Both the position numbers and the translations under genes were made by a program. DNA of 64,000 bases from Sporichthya brevicatena (GTDB lineage: Bacteria > Actinomycetota > Actinomycetes > Sporichthyales > Sporichthyaceae): NCBI RefSeq assembly GCF_039525035.1, contig NZ_BAAAHE010000038.1:1-64000 (forward strand). Direction: 5' to 3'. Below the pieces are notes generated by a model that was given only the letters and a program-made list of their open reading frames with translations, did no database searches and was not told the origin of the DNA. This document shows positions 1 through 8,930 of the stretch, one piece after another. Every line of letters begins with the position of its first letter. The stretch's first letter is position 1.

Positions 1-110
1 CCGGTCGCTCCGACCAGTTCAGCGAGGACGAGATCTTCGCCGCCTACGCCGGCACGAACACCGGCGGCGGCCCCCAGGTTGTGCAGCAGGGAGGAACCGT
101 CAGTGTCTGA
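1..110 (+). CDS. C-terminal tail of an unidentified protein (partial)
   Basis: A frame open at the left edge (codons from base 3) gives 35 residues ending in TGA at 108-110. The visible tail includes FSEDEIFAAYAG followed by a Gly-rich stretch. It overlaps the GTG start of the next gene by 8 bases, which suggests translational coupling. Because the next gene is an ABC-type solute-binding protein, this could be the end of an ABC transporter ATPase or permease, but nothing in the fragment proves that. The function is unknown from this window. Confidence 0.5.
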   Translation, partial: GRSDQFSEDEIFAAYAGTNTGGGPQVVQQGGTVSV

Positions 111-2283
111 TATCCGATTCGGCCGGCGCGCGCGGACGACAGCTGTCGTCGGCGTGGCCGCGCTCTCCGTGTTGCTCACCGGGTGCGGGGGCACCCGCAT
201 GAGCGACGAAGCGATCGTCGAGGCGGCGGGCGCTGCGCAGCAGGCGCAGGCCGGCGGCGCCGTCACCGACGGCCTCGGCGCGGTTCCGGGCGTCGACCCC
301 GGCACCGGCGCGGCCCCCGACGCTCCCGGCGCGGTCGGCACCGACCCCGGCACGGTTGCCCCCGGTGCCACGACCGGCGGCCCGACCACCGGCGGTGGCT
401 CGACCAACGCCGGCGGCGGCAAGAACAACGCCGGCGGTTCGACCAACGCCGGCGGCGCCACCACGGGTGGCGGCCAGGCGTCGGGCGGCCAGGCGGCCGG
501 CCCGGTCACCCGCAAGTCCGTCATCAAGCTCGGCGCGGTCGGTACTTTCTCCGGCCCCGTCGGCGGTCTGGTGAAGGACACCGTCACCGGTATCCGCGTC
601 TGGGCGCAGGCTGTCAACGCGGCCGGCGGCATCAACGGCCACCCGGTCGAGATCCTCGTCGGTGACGACGGTGGTGACCCCGCGCGCTTCAACTCGATCC
701 TGCAGCAGTTCGTCGAGCAGCAGGGCGTCCAGGCGTTCCTCTACACGACGCTCGGCTTCGCGCCGAACGGCAACAACAAGTACCTGGACTCGAAGAAGAT
801 CTTCACCTTTGCGCACGAGGGTGGCCTCGAGGTTCCCTACAAGAACCCGTACGTCCTCACGCCGGCCCCCGCGGGTCTGACCTACGCGGACGTCATGGTG
901 CTCTCGTTCGGCGCGGGCATCGGCGCGAAGGGCGGCGTCAAGCTCGCCTCGTTCGCCTGCAGTGACTTCGGTCTGTGCGACAACTTCGACAAGCGCTGGA
1001 GCGACAAGAACGTCCTCGACAAGGCCGGCTTCTCGCTGGTCGCCCGTGGTCGTCCGTCGCTGACCCAGCCGGACTACACCTCGCAGTGCCTGGCCGCCAA
1101 GCAGGCCGGCGCCGAGGCGATCATCGTCGCCCTCGACGGTGCGGCCATCCGCCGCTTCGCCAGCGACTGCGCGCGGCAGAACTACCGTCCGAAGCTCTCG
1201 TCCGCCGACCTGGTCATCACCAAGGACCTCCCTGGCGACAAGAACGTCGACGGCCTGGTGATCGGCACCAAGATGGCGCCGTTCACCAACACGGGCGTTG
1301 CGGGCATCAAGGAGATGCACACGGCGTTCGCCCGCTTCGCGCCGGGCCAGGTCATCACCGGTGGCATCTCGTACGGCTGGCTGATCGGTGAGTTCTTCGC
1401 CGCGGCCGCCAAGAACCTGCCGGACAAGCAGACCCTGAAGGACATCGAGGAAGGCATCTACTCGATCAAGAACAACAACCTGAAGGGCATGACGTTCCCG
1501 ATCACCATGACTCGCGGCAAGGCGATGGACCGTCAGCTCTGCTACGGCGTCGCGGTCGTCGCCGGTGACAAGTTCGCCACCGGCTCGGGCAAGTCGTTCA
1601 CCTGTGCCAAGAACGGCAAGCCGCTGAGCAACCCGGACGACTACTCGTCCCAGATGGGTGCGGCCGCCGGTGCGGTCGAGCAGGCCTCGCCGACCCGCGC
1701 CGCTCTGCAGGCGTCGACCCCGGCGGCGGCTCCGGCCGCCCCGGCGACGCAGCAGCAGGCGTGGCTGCCGGAGCTGAACCCGATCGTGGGTGTCGTGCCG
1801 GCCCGGGCCCGCGTGGCCACCTCGGCGCCCGCCCGTAACGCCACCGCCGGCGCCACGGCGACCGGTCAGGCGGCGGCGGACACCTGCCCGCCGGACCGGG
1901 TCGCGGGTCTGTCGTACCTGCTGGATGCGCTGCAGACGGGTAGTTCCGCCGGCCCGAGTATCCTCTACGGCATCGCGCTCGCGGTCCTCGGCACGCCGCT
2001 GCCCGAGCCGCTCGGGCAGTACCAGGGCCAACTGCTCGCCGAGTCCGCCAAGTTCGCCGAGCAGATGAGCAAGGACGGCCCGCAGGCCATCCAGGACTTC
2101 CGGTCGGTCATCGAGCCGCTCGCGGCCTACAACGAGCAGGCCAACGGCTTCATCGACGCCGGCGCCGAGGCGCTCGACGGCATCGCGAAGGACTACGGTC
2201 AGTTCATCCAGCCGGGTGACCGCAGCCTGCAGCAGCTCGCGGCTTCGTTCCGCGAGGCGAAGGCGACGAACACGCCCTGCTAG
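103..2283 (+). CDS. ABC-type branched-chain/amide-like substrate-binding lipoprotein with extra C-terminal domain
   Basis: Extracytoplasmic solute-binding protein of the Leu/Ile/Val type (Peripla_BP_6), expected to be lipid-anchored outside the membrane and to feed an ABC importer. GTG at 103 is chosen because GGGAGG lies 8 bases upstream; a TTG at 79 has no such site. A short Arg-rich start and hydrophobic stretch end in the lipobox LLTGC. A Gly/Thr/Ala/Pro linker (about residues 45-140) precedes the binding domain (about 145-510). A Pro/Ala linker then leads to a Cys-containing helical C-terminal domain of about 130 residues, which its paralogue at 21063 lacks. It heads the long + strand catabolic series. 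No permease is visible, and the ligand is unknown. Confidence 0.85.
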   Translation: MSDIRFGRRARTTAVVGVAALSVLLTGCGGTRMSDEAIVEAAGAAQQAQAGGAVTDGLGAVPGVDPGTGAAPDAPGAVGTDPGTVAPGATTGGPTTGGGSTNAGGGKNNAGGSTNAGGATTGGGQASGGQAAGPVTRKSVIKLGAVGTFSGPVGGLVKDTVTGIRVWAQAVNAAGGINGHPVEILVGDDGGDPARFNSILQQFVEQQGVQAFLYTTLGFAPNGNNKYLDSKKIFTFAHEGGLEVPYKNPYVLTPAPAGLTYADVMVLSFGAGIGAKGGVKLASFACSDFGLCDNFDKRWSDKNVLDKAGFSLVARGRPSLTQPDYTSQCLAAKQAGAEAIIVALDGAAIRRFASDCARQNYRPKLSSADLVITKDLPGDKNVDGLVIGTKMAPFTNTGVAGIKEMHTAFARFAPGQVITGGISYGWLIGEFFAAAAKNLPDKQTLKDIEEGIYSIKNNNLKGMTFPITMTRGKAMDRQLCYGVAVVAGDKFATGSGKSFTCAKNGKPLSNPDDYSSQMGAAAGAVEQASPTRAALQASTPAAAPAAPATQQQAWLPELNPIVGVVPARARVATSAPARNATAGATATGQAAADTCPPDRVAGLSYLLDALQTGSSAGPSILYGIALAVLGTPLPEPLGQYQGQLLAESAKFAEQMSKDGPQAIQDFRSVIEPLAAYNEQANGFIDAGAEALDGIAKDYGQFIQPGDRSLQQLAASFREAKATNTPC

Positions 2284-2344
2284 AAAGCGGACACCCCTCC
2301 GGTGGGGTCTCCGCTGCCGGAGACTCCACCGGAAGGGGGCACCG

Positions 2345-4573
2345 ATGCGTACCGCCCGTCGCATCTGCCCGTTGTGCGAGGCCATGTGCGGCCTCGACGT
2401 CACGCTCGACTCCGCGCCCGACGGGACGGAGGTCGTCACCGCCGTCCGCGGCGCCGACGACGACGTGTTCAGCCGCGGCTACCAGTGCCCCAAGGGCGTC
2501 TACCTCGGGGCGCTGGACAGCGATCCGGACCGCCTGACGGTCCCGCTGATCCGCACCGACGACGGCTTCGTCGAGGCCTCCTGGGAGGAGGCCTTCGCGG
2601 CCGTCCGGGCCGGCCTCGACGCGGTGCGCGAGGCCCACGGCTCCGAAGCCTTCGCGCTGTACCGGGGCAACCCCACGGCCCACAACTTCGCCGCCGTGCC
2701 CTACCTGCGCGTCCTCATGGGCGCGATGAAGACCCGTCAGCACTACACGGCCAGCTCGGCCGACCAGATGCCGGCGCACGTGGCTGCCGGCGCGGTGTTC
2801 GGGTCCCCGATGTCGATCCCGGTCCCGGACATCGATCACACCTCGTACCTGCTGATGCTCGGTGCCAACCCGCTGGTCTCCAACGGCAGCCTGTTCACCG
2901 CTCCCGACCTGCCGCGCCGGCTGCGGGAGCTCAAGAAGCGCGGCGGCTCGCTGGTCGTCGTCGACCCGAAGCGCACCGAGACCGCGCGCCGCGCCGACCG
3001 GCACCTCGCGATCCGCCCCGGCACCGACGCCCTGTTCCTGCTCGCGCTGCTCGCGGAGCTCGACGCCACCGGCAAGGTGACGCCGGGTCAGCACGCGGTG
3101 GCCTTCGCCGGTCTGGACGAGGTGCTGCGCCTGGCCGCCCCGTTCACGCCGGAGCGCGTCGCGGGCGCGACCGGCCTCGACCCCGCCGACATCCGCGCGG
3201 TGGCGCAGGACCTGGCCGCCGCCCCGACCGCCGCGGTCTACGGGCGGATCGGGACGTGCACGACGGTCCACGGCACGCTGACGCAGTGGCTGATCGTGGT
3301 GCTCAATGCCGTGACGGGGAACCTCGACCGGCCCGGTGGTGTGATGTTCCCGCGCAGCGCGATCCGCCCCGCCTACCTGCCCGAGGCCCCGATGAAGGTG
3401 GGGCGTTGGCACAGCCGCGTCCGCAACCTGCCCGAGGTGATCGGCGAGTTCCCGGTCGCCACCCTGGCCGAGGAGATCACCGAGCCCGGGGCCGGGCAGA
3501 TCCGCGCGCTGATCACCGTGGCCGGTAACCCCGTCCTCTCCGCGCCGAACGGCGACCGGCTCGACGAGGCGCTGCCGACGCTCGACTACATGGTCAGCGT
3601 CGACCCGTACCTGAACGAGACCACCCGGCACGCGAACGTGATCCTGCCGCCGCCGCGGGTCCTGCAGAACGGCCACTTCGACTGGCTGCTCAGCGGATTC
3701 CAGGTCCGCGCCGTCGTCCGCTACACGCCGGCCGCGGTGGAACTGGGCCCCGATCAGCTCTCCGAGGCGGACATCCTCGCCCGCCTCGCGGCCATCTGCG
3801 CGGGGAACGACGCCCCCGCGGCGACGGCCGCGGCCGGCGCCAAGCTCGTCGACGGCATGCTGGCGCGCGCGGTGACGATGCCGAGCTCGCCGGTGGAGGG
3901 CCGCGACCCCGCCGAGCTGCTCGCCGCGGTCACCGGCCGCAGCGACCTCGAGCGCCACCTCGACGTGATGTTGCGCCTCGGCCCGTTCGGCGACGGCTTC
4001 GGCGCGAACCCCGACGGGGTCACGCTCGCCAAGCTGCTGGAGCGCCCCGAGGGCATCGACTACGGCCCGATGGAGCCGCGCCTGGCCGAGGTGACGATCC
4101 ACCCGGACGGGCTCGTCCGGCTCTGCCCGGCGGAGTTCGCCGCGCAGGTCGAGACCCTCGCCGCCGACCTCGACCGCGCCTGGCCGGAGTACGTGCTGAT
4201 CGGCCGCCGTGCGCTGCGGTCCAACAACAGCTGGATGCACAACCTGCCGGACCTGATCGGCGGCTCGACGCGGTGCACGTTGCAGATGCATCCCGACGAC
4301 GCGGCCAAGCTCGGGATCGCCGACGGCGCCGACGTGACGATCACGTCCGCCGCCGGATCGGTGACGGCCCCGGCCGAGCTGACGCCGGCGATGCGCGCCG
4401 GTGTCGTGAGCCTGCCCCACGGGTGGGGACACGACGTCCCCGGCGTCCGGTTGAAGGTCGCCACCTCGGCGGCCGGCGTCAACGCCAACGCCCTGACCGA
4501 TCACCGCGTGGTCGACCCGCTCTCCGGCACCGCCGTTTTCAACGGGGTGCCGGTCGAACTGACCCCCGCTTAG
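2345..4573 (+). CDS. Molybdopterin-dependent oxidoreductase (BisC/formate-dehydrogenase-like), copy 1
   Basis: A 742-residue stand-alone molybdenum enzyme of the DMSO-reductase superfamily. The N-terminal [4Fe-4S] motif has Cys at residues 8, 11, 15 and 48 (CPLCEAMC, then YQCPKG). The central part has the bis-MGD-binding folds, and the last about 120 residues form the molydop-binding beta-barrel (NNSWMHNLPDL and PHGWGHD are visible). ATG 2345 follows a purine-rich GGAAGGGGG. No electron-transfer or membrane subunit gene is adjacent, so its redox partner is unknown. It is paralogous to the enzyme at 23714. Setting among acyl-CoA dehydrogenases suggests hydroxylation or dehydrogenation of an organic substrate (inference); it could also be hydratase-like. 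Confidence 0.85.
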   Translation: MRTARRICPLCEAMCGLDVTLDSAPDGTEVVTAVRGADDDVFSRGYQCPKGVYLGALDSDPDRLTVPLIRTDDGFVEASWEEAFAAVRAGLDAVREAHGSEAFALYRGNPTAHNFAAVPYLRVLMGAMKTRQHYTASSADQMPAHVAAGAVFGSPMSIPVPDIDHTSYLLMLGANPLVSNGSLFTAPDLPRRLRELKKRGGSLVVVDPKRTETARRADRHLAIRPGTDALFLLALLAELDATGKVTPGQHAVAFAGLDEVLRLAAPFTPERVAGATGLDPADIRAVAQDLAAAPTAAVYGRIGTCTTVHGTLTQWLIVVLNAVTGNLDRPGGVMFPRSAIRPAYLPEAPMKVGRWHSRVRNLPEVIGEFPVATLAEEITEPGAGQIRALITVAGNPVLSAPNGDRLDEALPTLDYMVSVDPYLNETTRHANVILPPPRVLQNGHFDWLLSGFQVRAVVRYTPAAVELGPDQLSEADILARLAAICAGNDAPAATAAAGAKLVDGMLARAVTMPSSPVEGRDPAELLAAVTGRSDLERHLDVMLRLGPFGDGFGANPDGVTLAKLLERPEGIDYGPMEPRLAEVTIHPDGLVRLCPAEFAAQVETLAADLDRAWPEYVLIGRRALRSNNSWMHNLPDLIGGSTRCTLQMHPDDAAKLGIADGADVTITSAAGSVTAPAELTPAMRAGVVSLPHGWGHDVPGVRLKVATSAAGVNANALTDHRVVDPLSGTAVFNGVPVELTPA

Positions 4574-4596
4574 CAACCCGCACGCAAGGAGTACGT

Positions 4597-5364
4597 ATGT
4601 CAGGCCCGCTCGCCGGGGAGATCGCGCTCGTCACGGGGGCATCCGGTGGTCTCGGCCGCCGGTTCGCCGTCGCGCTCGCGGAGCAGGGGGCGACGGTCGT
4701 CGCCACCGCCCGACGCAAGGACCGGCTCGACGAGGTCGCCGCGGAGATCGCGAACGGCGGCGGTCGGTGCGTCCCGTGGGCGCTCGACCTCGAGAACGAC
4801 GACCTCGGCGAGGCGCTCGCCCGGATCTCCGACGAGGTCGGGCTGATCACGATCCTCGTGAACAACGCGGCGGCGGTCGACGGCCGCCGCGCGCACAAGA
4901 TGCCGGTCGAGCTGACTGACACCGTCCTCGACACGAATCTGCGAGCGCCGTGGCTGCTCGCCACCGGCGTCGCCGCGCGGTTGATCGAGGCCGGCCGGGG
5001 CGGGCGCATCGTGAACATCTCCTCGATCGCCGCGACCAACTACGGCCCGGACTCGGCGCCGGCGGCGCTCTACTCCGTCACCAAGGCCGCGCTGAACCGG
5101 ATGACCGAGGTCCTCGGGGTCGAATGGGCGCGGTTCGGGATCAACGTCAACGGCATCGAGCCCGGCTTCGTCCACACGGAGATGGTCGACGGGATGATGG
5201 AGCGGACCGGTCTGACCGTGGATCAGGTCGCCGCCCGGCAACCGCGCAAGCGGATGATGACGCCGGCAGACCTCGACGGCACCCTGCTGTACCTCGTGGG
5301 CCCGGCCTCGGCCACGGTCACCGGCACGGTCGTCGTCGTCGACGACGGCGGGTTCGGGCGCTGA
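4597..5364 (+). CDS. SDR-family NAD(P)-dependent oxidoreductase
   Basis: A classical short-chain dehydrogenase/reductase of 255 residues. It has the N-terminal cofactor motif TGASGGLG, the structural motif NNAA, the catalytic Ser in ISSIAA and the YSVTK Tyr-x3-Lys pair. AAGGAG stands before ATG 4597. It starts 23 bases after the molybdenum enzyme and ends 1 base before the next acyl-CoA dehydrogenase, so the three are probably one transcript. The likely role is oxidation of a hydroxyl or reduction of a keto group on the pathway intermediate; the exact substrate cannot be read from sequence. Confidence 0.85.
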   Translation: MSGPLAGEIALVTGASGGLGRRFAVALAEQGATVVATARRKDRLDEVAAEIANGGGRCVPWALDLENDDLGEALARISDEVGLITILVNNAAAVDGRRAHKMPVELTDTVLDTNLRAPWLLATGVAARLIEAGRGGRIVNISSIAATNYGPDSAPAALYSVTKAALNRMTEVLGVEWARFGINVNGIEPGFVHTEMVDGMMERTGLTVDQVAARQPRKRMMTPADLDGTLLYLVGPASATVTGTVVVVDDGGFGR

Positions 5365-5365
5365 C

Positions 5366-6532
5366 ATGGCCACCGACCTCTGGGCGCCCCGCCCGTTCTT
5401 CGACGCCGACCACGAGGCGTTCCGCGACGCCGTCCGCACCTTCGTGACTCGGCACGTCGCGGGAGAGATGGACCGCTGGGAGCACGAGGGCATCGTGTCC
5501 CGCGACGTCTGGCTCGAGGCCGGGCGCCAAGGCCTGCTCGGCATCTCGTTCCCCGAGAAGTTCGGGGGCGGCGGTGTCGAGGACTACCGCTTCCGCTGCG
5601 TGGTGATCGAGGAACTGCAGCGCGTGGGAGCGGCCTCACTCGCCGTCAGTTTCGCGACACAGTCGGACATCGCGGCGCCGTACCTGCGCGACTTCGGGTC
5701 CGTGGAACAGCTGGAGCGCTGGCTCCCCGGCTGCTCCACGGGTGAGCACATCGTCGCGATCGCGATGACCGAGCCCGGCACCGGCAGTGACCTGCAAGGG
5801 ATCCGGACGACCGCCCGCCGCGACGGGTCGGACTGGATCCTCAATGGGTCGAAGACCTTCATCAGCAACGGCATCCTCGCCGACCTCGTGGTCGTCGTCG
5901 CCCGCACCGATCCGGACGCGGGCAGCCGCGGGTTCAGTCTGTTCGTCGTCGAGGAGGGCATGCCCGGGTTCTCCCGCGGCCGCAACCTCGACAAGGTCGG
6001 TCTGCACGGGCAGGACACCGCGGAGCTCGTCTTCGAAGACGTCCGCGTCCCCGAAGCGAACCTGCTCGGCGAGCCCGGTGGGGGCTTCTCGATGCTGATG
6101 CGCCAGCTCGCCGGCGAGCGGATGAGCATCGCGTACACCGCGTGTGCGGGCAGCCGGGCCGCGCTGGCGTGGACGCTGGAGTACGTCCGCGACCGCTCCG
6201 CGTTCGGCCGGCGGGTGGCGGACTTCCAGAACACCCAGTTCGTCCTCGCGGAGTGCGTGACCGAGCTCGACGTCACCCAGGCCTACGTCGAGTCGCTCGT
6301 CGACCCGCTGAACCGGGGCGAGCTCTCCGCCGTCGACGCCGCCAAGGCGAAGTGGTGGGGCTCGGAGATGCACAAGCGCACCGTGGACCGCTGCCTGCAG
6401 CTCTTCGGCGGCTACGGCTACATGGAGGAGTACCCGATCGCGCGGGCCTACCGGGACACCCGGATCTCGACGATCTACGGCGGAACCACCGAGATCATGA
6501 AGGTGATCATCGGCCGCGACCTGGTCGGCTGA
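5366..6532 (+). CDS. Acyl-CoA dehydrogenase (long-chain/IVD-like FadE), copy 1
   Basis: A 388-residue flavoprotein that introduces a 2,3-double bond into acyl-CoA, passing electrons to ETF. The three ACAD domains are all present: helical N-terminal, the FAD-contact motif TEPGTGSDL near residue 133, and a C-terminal helical domain with FGGYGYMEEYPI. The usual MCAD-type catalytic Glu position near the C-terminus reads YGGTTEI, so the base is more likely the Glu in the QLAGERM helix, as in LCAD/isovaleryl-CoA types (inference). ATG 5366 is 1 base after the SDR stop. It is the last gene before the first operator-bearing gap. Confidence 0.85.
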   Translation: MATDLWAPRPFFDADHEAFRDAVRTFVTRHVAGEMDRWEHEGIVSRDVWLEAGRQGLLGISFPEKFGGGGVEDYRFRCVVIEELQRVGAASLAVSFATQSDIAAPYLRDFGSVEQLERWLPGCSTGEHIVAIAMTEPGTGSDLQGIRTTARRDGSDWILNGSKTFISNGILADLVVVVARTDPDAGSRGFSLFVVEEGMPGFSRGRNLDKVGLHGQDTAELVFEDVRVPEANLLGEPGGGFSMLMRQLAGERMSIAYTACAGSRAALAWTLEYVRDRSAFGRRVADFQNTQFVLAECVTELDVTQAYVESLVDPLNRGELSAVDAAKAKWWGSEMHKRTVDRCLQLFGGYGYMEEYPIARAYRDTRISTIYGGTTEIMKVIIGRDLVG

Positions 6533-6543
6533 GTCTCCGGTAA

Positions 6544-6558
6544 TCTAAAGGTATTAGA
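6544..6558. promoter_or_regulatory. Candidate operator TCTA-N7-TAGA (site 1)
   Basis: TCTAA-AGGTA-TTAGA is a perfect 5-bp-arm dyad in the gap before the acyl-CoA dehydrogenase at 6646. The 18 bases 6543-6560 recur exactly at 16083-16100, upstream of another gene of the same island. The spacing class (CTA-N7-TAG) is shared with sites at 6600, 23636, 25930 and 63261. A dimeric TetR-type repressor is the likeliest binder (inference). Confidence 0.6.
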
Positions 6559-6596
6559 CAGCGTCATCTCGGCTGGATCAGCACCGAGAAGGCGCG

Positions 6597-6617
6597 TAAC
6601 CTATACCTTGTAGGTTA
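6597..6617. promoter_or_regulatory. Candidate operator TAACCTA-N7-TAGGTTA (site 2)
   Basis: Perfect 7-bp inverted arms around the 7-base spacer TACCTTG, ending 28 bases before the chosen GTG of the acyl-CoA dehydrogenase. It is the longest-armed member of the YCTA-N7-TAGR family and lies 56 bases (start to start, counting the CTA cores) from site 1. The two sites together suggest cooperative or layered control of the downstream multi-gene unit. Confidence 0.6.
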
Positions 6618-6645
6618 GTGGGTGGAGATGCCGGGAGGCGGAGGA

Positions 6646-7830
6646 GTGACGGACCTGTCCGCACGGGTCGACGCGCTGCTGGCGCAGTGCGACCCGGCCA
6701 CGACCGCACCGCAGGAGTTCCTGCGGGCGCGGTTCGACGCGGGCCTGGCGCGGGTGGACTACCCGGTCGGGCGCGGTGGGCTGGGCCTGGATCCCGTGCT
6801 GCAGGAGACCGTCGACCGCGCGCTCTCCGCGGCCGGCGCCCCGGGCAACGACCCGGACAACAACGTCATCGGGCTCGGCATGGCGGCCCCGACGCTGCTC
6901 GCGTTCGGGACGCCGGAGCAACTCGACCGCTGGCTCCGGCCGCTGTGGACGGGGGAGGAGCTGTGGTGCCAGCTCTTCTCGGAGCCCGGCGCCGGGTCCG
7001 ACCTCGCCGGTCTCGCCACCTCAGCGGTCCGGGACGGCGACGCCCCGGACGCCGACTGGGTCGTCAACGGCCAGAAGGTCTGGACCACGCTCGCGCATCA
7101 GGCCCGCTGGGCGTTGCTCGTCGCGCGGACCGACCCGACGGTGCCGAAGCACCGCGGCCTCACCTACTTCGTCGTCGACATGCAGGCGCCCGGGATCGAG
7201 ATCCGGCCGCTGCGTCAGATCACCGGTGAGACCGAGTTCAACGAGGTCTTCCTGACCGACGTCCGCGTTCCCGACGCCTACCGCATCGGGGCCGTCGGCG
7301 CGGGCTGGGCGGTCACGCAGGGCACGCTGATGAACGAGCGGGTCCAGTACACGTCCGGCCCCGCCCCCCGCGGGTCCGGACCGATCGGTTGCGTCGTCGA
7401 GGCCTGGCGCGCGCACCCGGAGCAGCGGACCGCCGGTCTGCAGACGCGCCTGCTCGAACTCTGGGTCGACGCCGAGGTCGCCCGGCTCGCCGCCGCGCGG
7501 CTCGGGCAGCAGATCGCGGCCGGTCAGCCGGGCCCGGAGGGGTCGGCGGCCAAGCTCGAGTACGCGCGGCTGAACCAGGCGATCTCCTCCCTCGAGCTCG
7601 ACCTGCTCGGCGACGACGGCCTGCGGTACGCGGACTACACCACGCGCATGCCGGTGATGGAGCCCGAGGAGACCAAGGAACCGGGCTGGCGCTACCTGCG
7701 CTCGCGGGCGAACTCGATCGAGGGTGGGACGTCGGAGATCCTGCGCAACATCGTCGCGGAACGCGTGCTCGGCCTCCCCGCCGAACCTCGCGCGGACAAG
7801 AACACCGCGTGGAAGGACCTGCCGCGATGA
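6646..7830 (+). CDS. Acyl-CoA dehydrogenase (FadE alpha-type), copy 2
   Basis: A 394-residue acyl-CoA dehydrogenase. GTG 6646 is chosen because GGGAGG lies 7 bases upstream; GTG 6622 and ATG 6628 lack a spaced site. Visible motifs are SEPGAGSDLAG (FAD/substrate contact) and a C-terminal ANSIEGGTSEILRN, which carries a Glu at the usual catalytic position. Its stop overlaps the start of the next ACAD (ATGA), which lacks that Glu. Such adjacent pairs in actinobacterial steroid catabolism form alpha2beta2 heterotetramers with one active chain (known for FadE26/27-type enzymes), so this is probably the catalytic chain. It is the first gene of the unit controlled by sites 1 and 2. Confidence 0.85.
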   Translation: MTDLSARVDALLAQCDPATTAPQEFLRARFDAGLARVDYPVGRGGLGLDPVLQETVDRALSAAGAPGNDPDNNVIGLGMAAPTLLAFGTPEQLDRWLRPLWTGEELWCQLFSEPGAGSDLAGLATSAVRDGDAPDADWVVNGQKVWTTLAHQARWALLVARTDPTVPKHRGLTYFVVDMQAPGIEIRPLRQITGETEFNEVFLTDVRVPDAYRIGAVGAGWAVTQGTLMNERVQYTSGPAPRGSGPIGCVVEAWRAHPEQRTAGLQTRLLELWVDAEVARLAAARLGQQIAAGQPGPEGSAAKLEYARLNQAISSLELDLLGDDGLRYADYTTRMPVMEPEETKEPGWRYLRSRANSIEGGTSEILRNIVAERVLGLPAEPRADKNTAWKDLPR

Positions 7831-8930
7831 GCGTCGGAGACCTCATCTACACCGACACCGAGGAGCAGTTGCGGGCCAGCGTCCGCGACCTGCTCGCCGA
7901 CCGGGCTCCCTGGCCGGCCGTGCTCGCGCGGACCGAGACCGCGGAGCCGGTCGACACCGACCTCTGGCGGCGCCTGGCGCAGCTCGGCGGCGCCGGCCTG
8001 GCCGTGCCCTCGACGTGGGGCGGCGTCGACGCGTCCTGGCGCGAGGCGGCCGTCGTCGCCGAGGAACTCGGGCGGGCCGTCGCGCCCCTGCCGTTCCTCG
8101 GGCACGCCGTCGCGACCGCGCTGCTCCTGGAGCTCGGCGACGAGGACCTGCTCCCCGCCGTCGCGGCGGGGGAGCGCACCGCGGCCGTCGTCGTGCGCGC
8201 CGCCACCGCTGCGCACGAGAACGCGGCTTCCGTGGACCTCCGGGACGGTCGGCTGCACGGTTCGGTGCCGGCCGTCCTGGACGCCACCACCGCCGACCTG
8301 CTGCTGGTCCGGGCCGGGGACGCGCTGTACGCCGTCGACGCGGCGGACGCCCGCGTCACGCCGGCGCCGTCGCTGGACCGGACCCGCCCGATCGCGGACA
8401 TCAGCTTCGACGGGGCGCCGGGCACGGTCGTGGCCTCCGGGCCGGCGGTCGACGAGGCGCTCGCGAAGGCGCTGCAGATCGGGGCGGTCCTGCTGGCCGC
8501 CGAGCAGCTCGGGCTCGCTCAGCGCTGCTTGGAGATCGCGGTCCAGTATCTGCAGACGCGTCGTCAGTTCGGTCGCCTGATCGGGGAGTTCCAGGCTCTC
8601 AAGCACCGCGCCGCCGACGTGTGGGTCCGCAACAGCGGCGTCCGCGCCGCCGCGCGGTACGCCGCCGACTGCGCCGCGACGGACGCGGCCGACCTGCCCG
8701 TCGCGGCCGCGCTCGCGCAGGCCGCCGCCTCACCCGCCGCCGAGCTCGCCGCGCAGGAGTGCCTGCAGCTGCACGGCGGCATCGGTTTCACCTGGGAGCT
8801 GCCCGTGCACCTGTACCTCAAGCGGGCCAAGAGTTCCGCGATCCTGCTCGGGACCGCGGACCGGCACCGGGCCGCGATCGGCGACCTGGTCGGGATCCCC
8901 GCGGTGCCGACCGAAGGGGCCGCCGCATGA
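7827..8930 (+). CDS. Acyl-CoA dehydrogenase-like subunit (FadE beta-type), copy 3
   Basis: A 367-residue ACAD-fold protein starting inside the previous stop (ATGA). The RRQFGRLIGEFQALKH segment typical of FAD-adjacent helices is present. The C-terminal end reads ILLGTADRHR and has no Glu at the standard base position. This is the pattern of the non-catalytic partner chain in heteromeric FadE complexes. The protein is Ala-rich with a diverged N-terminal domain. It overlaps the SDR start at 8927 by 4 bases, so translation is coupled. The function as the partner of the 6646 product is inferred. Confidence 0.8.
   Translation: MSVGDLIYTDTEEQLRASVRDLLADRAPWPAVLARTETAEPVDTDLWRRLAQLGGAGLAVPSTWGGVDASWREAAVVAEELGRAVAPLPFLGHAVATALLLELGDEDLLPAVAAGERTAAVVVRAATAAHENAASVDLRDGRLHGSVPAVLDATTADLLLVRAGDALYAVDAADARVTPAPSLDRTRPIADISFDGAPGTVVASGPAVDEALAKALQIGAVLLAAEQLGLAQRCLEIAVQYLQTRRQFGRLIGEFQALKHRAADVWVRNSGVRAAARYAADCAATDAADLPVAAALAQAAASPAAELAAQECLQLHGGIGFTWELPVHLYLKRAKSSAILLGTADRHRAAIGDLVGIPAVPTEGAAA

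Noticed and set aside
100-4576. Very long - strand open frames (780-790 residues) opposite the binding protein and molybdenum enzyme
   Set aside because: Their products are low-complexity Arg/Gly/Asp/Val-rich strings without domains, the expected shadow of GC-rich codon bias; the + strand frames carry clear domain motifs.
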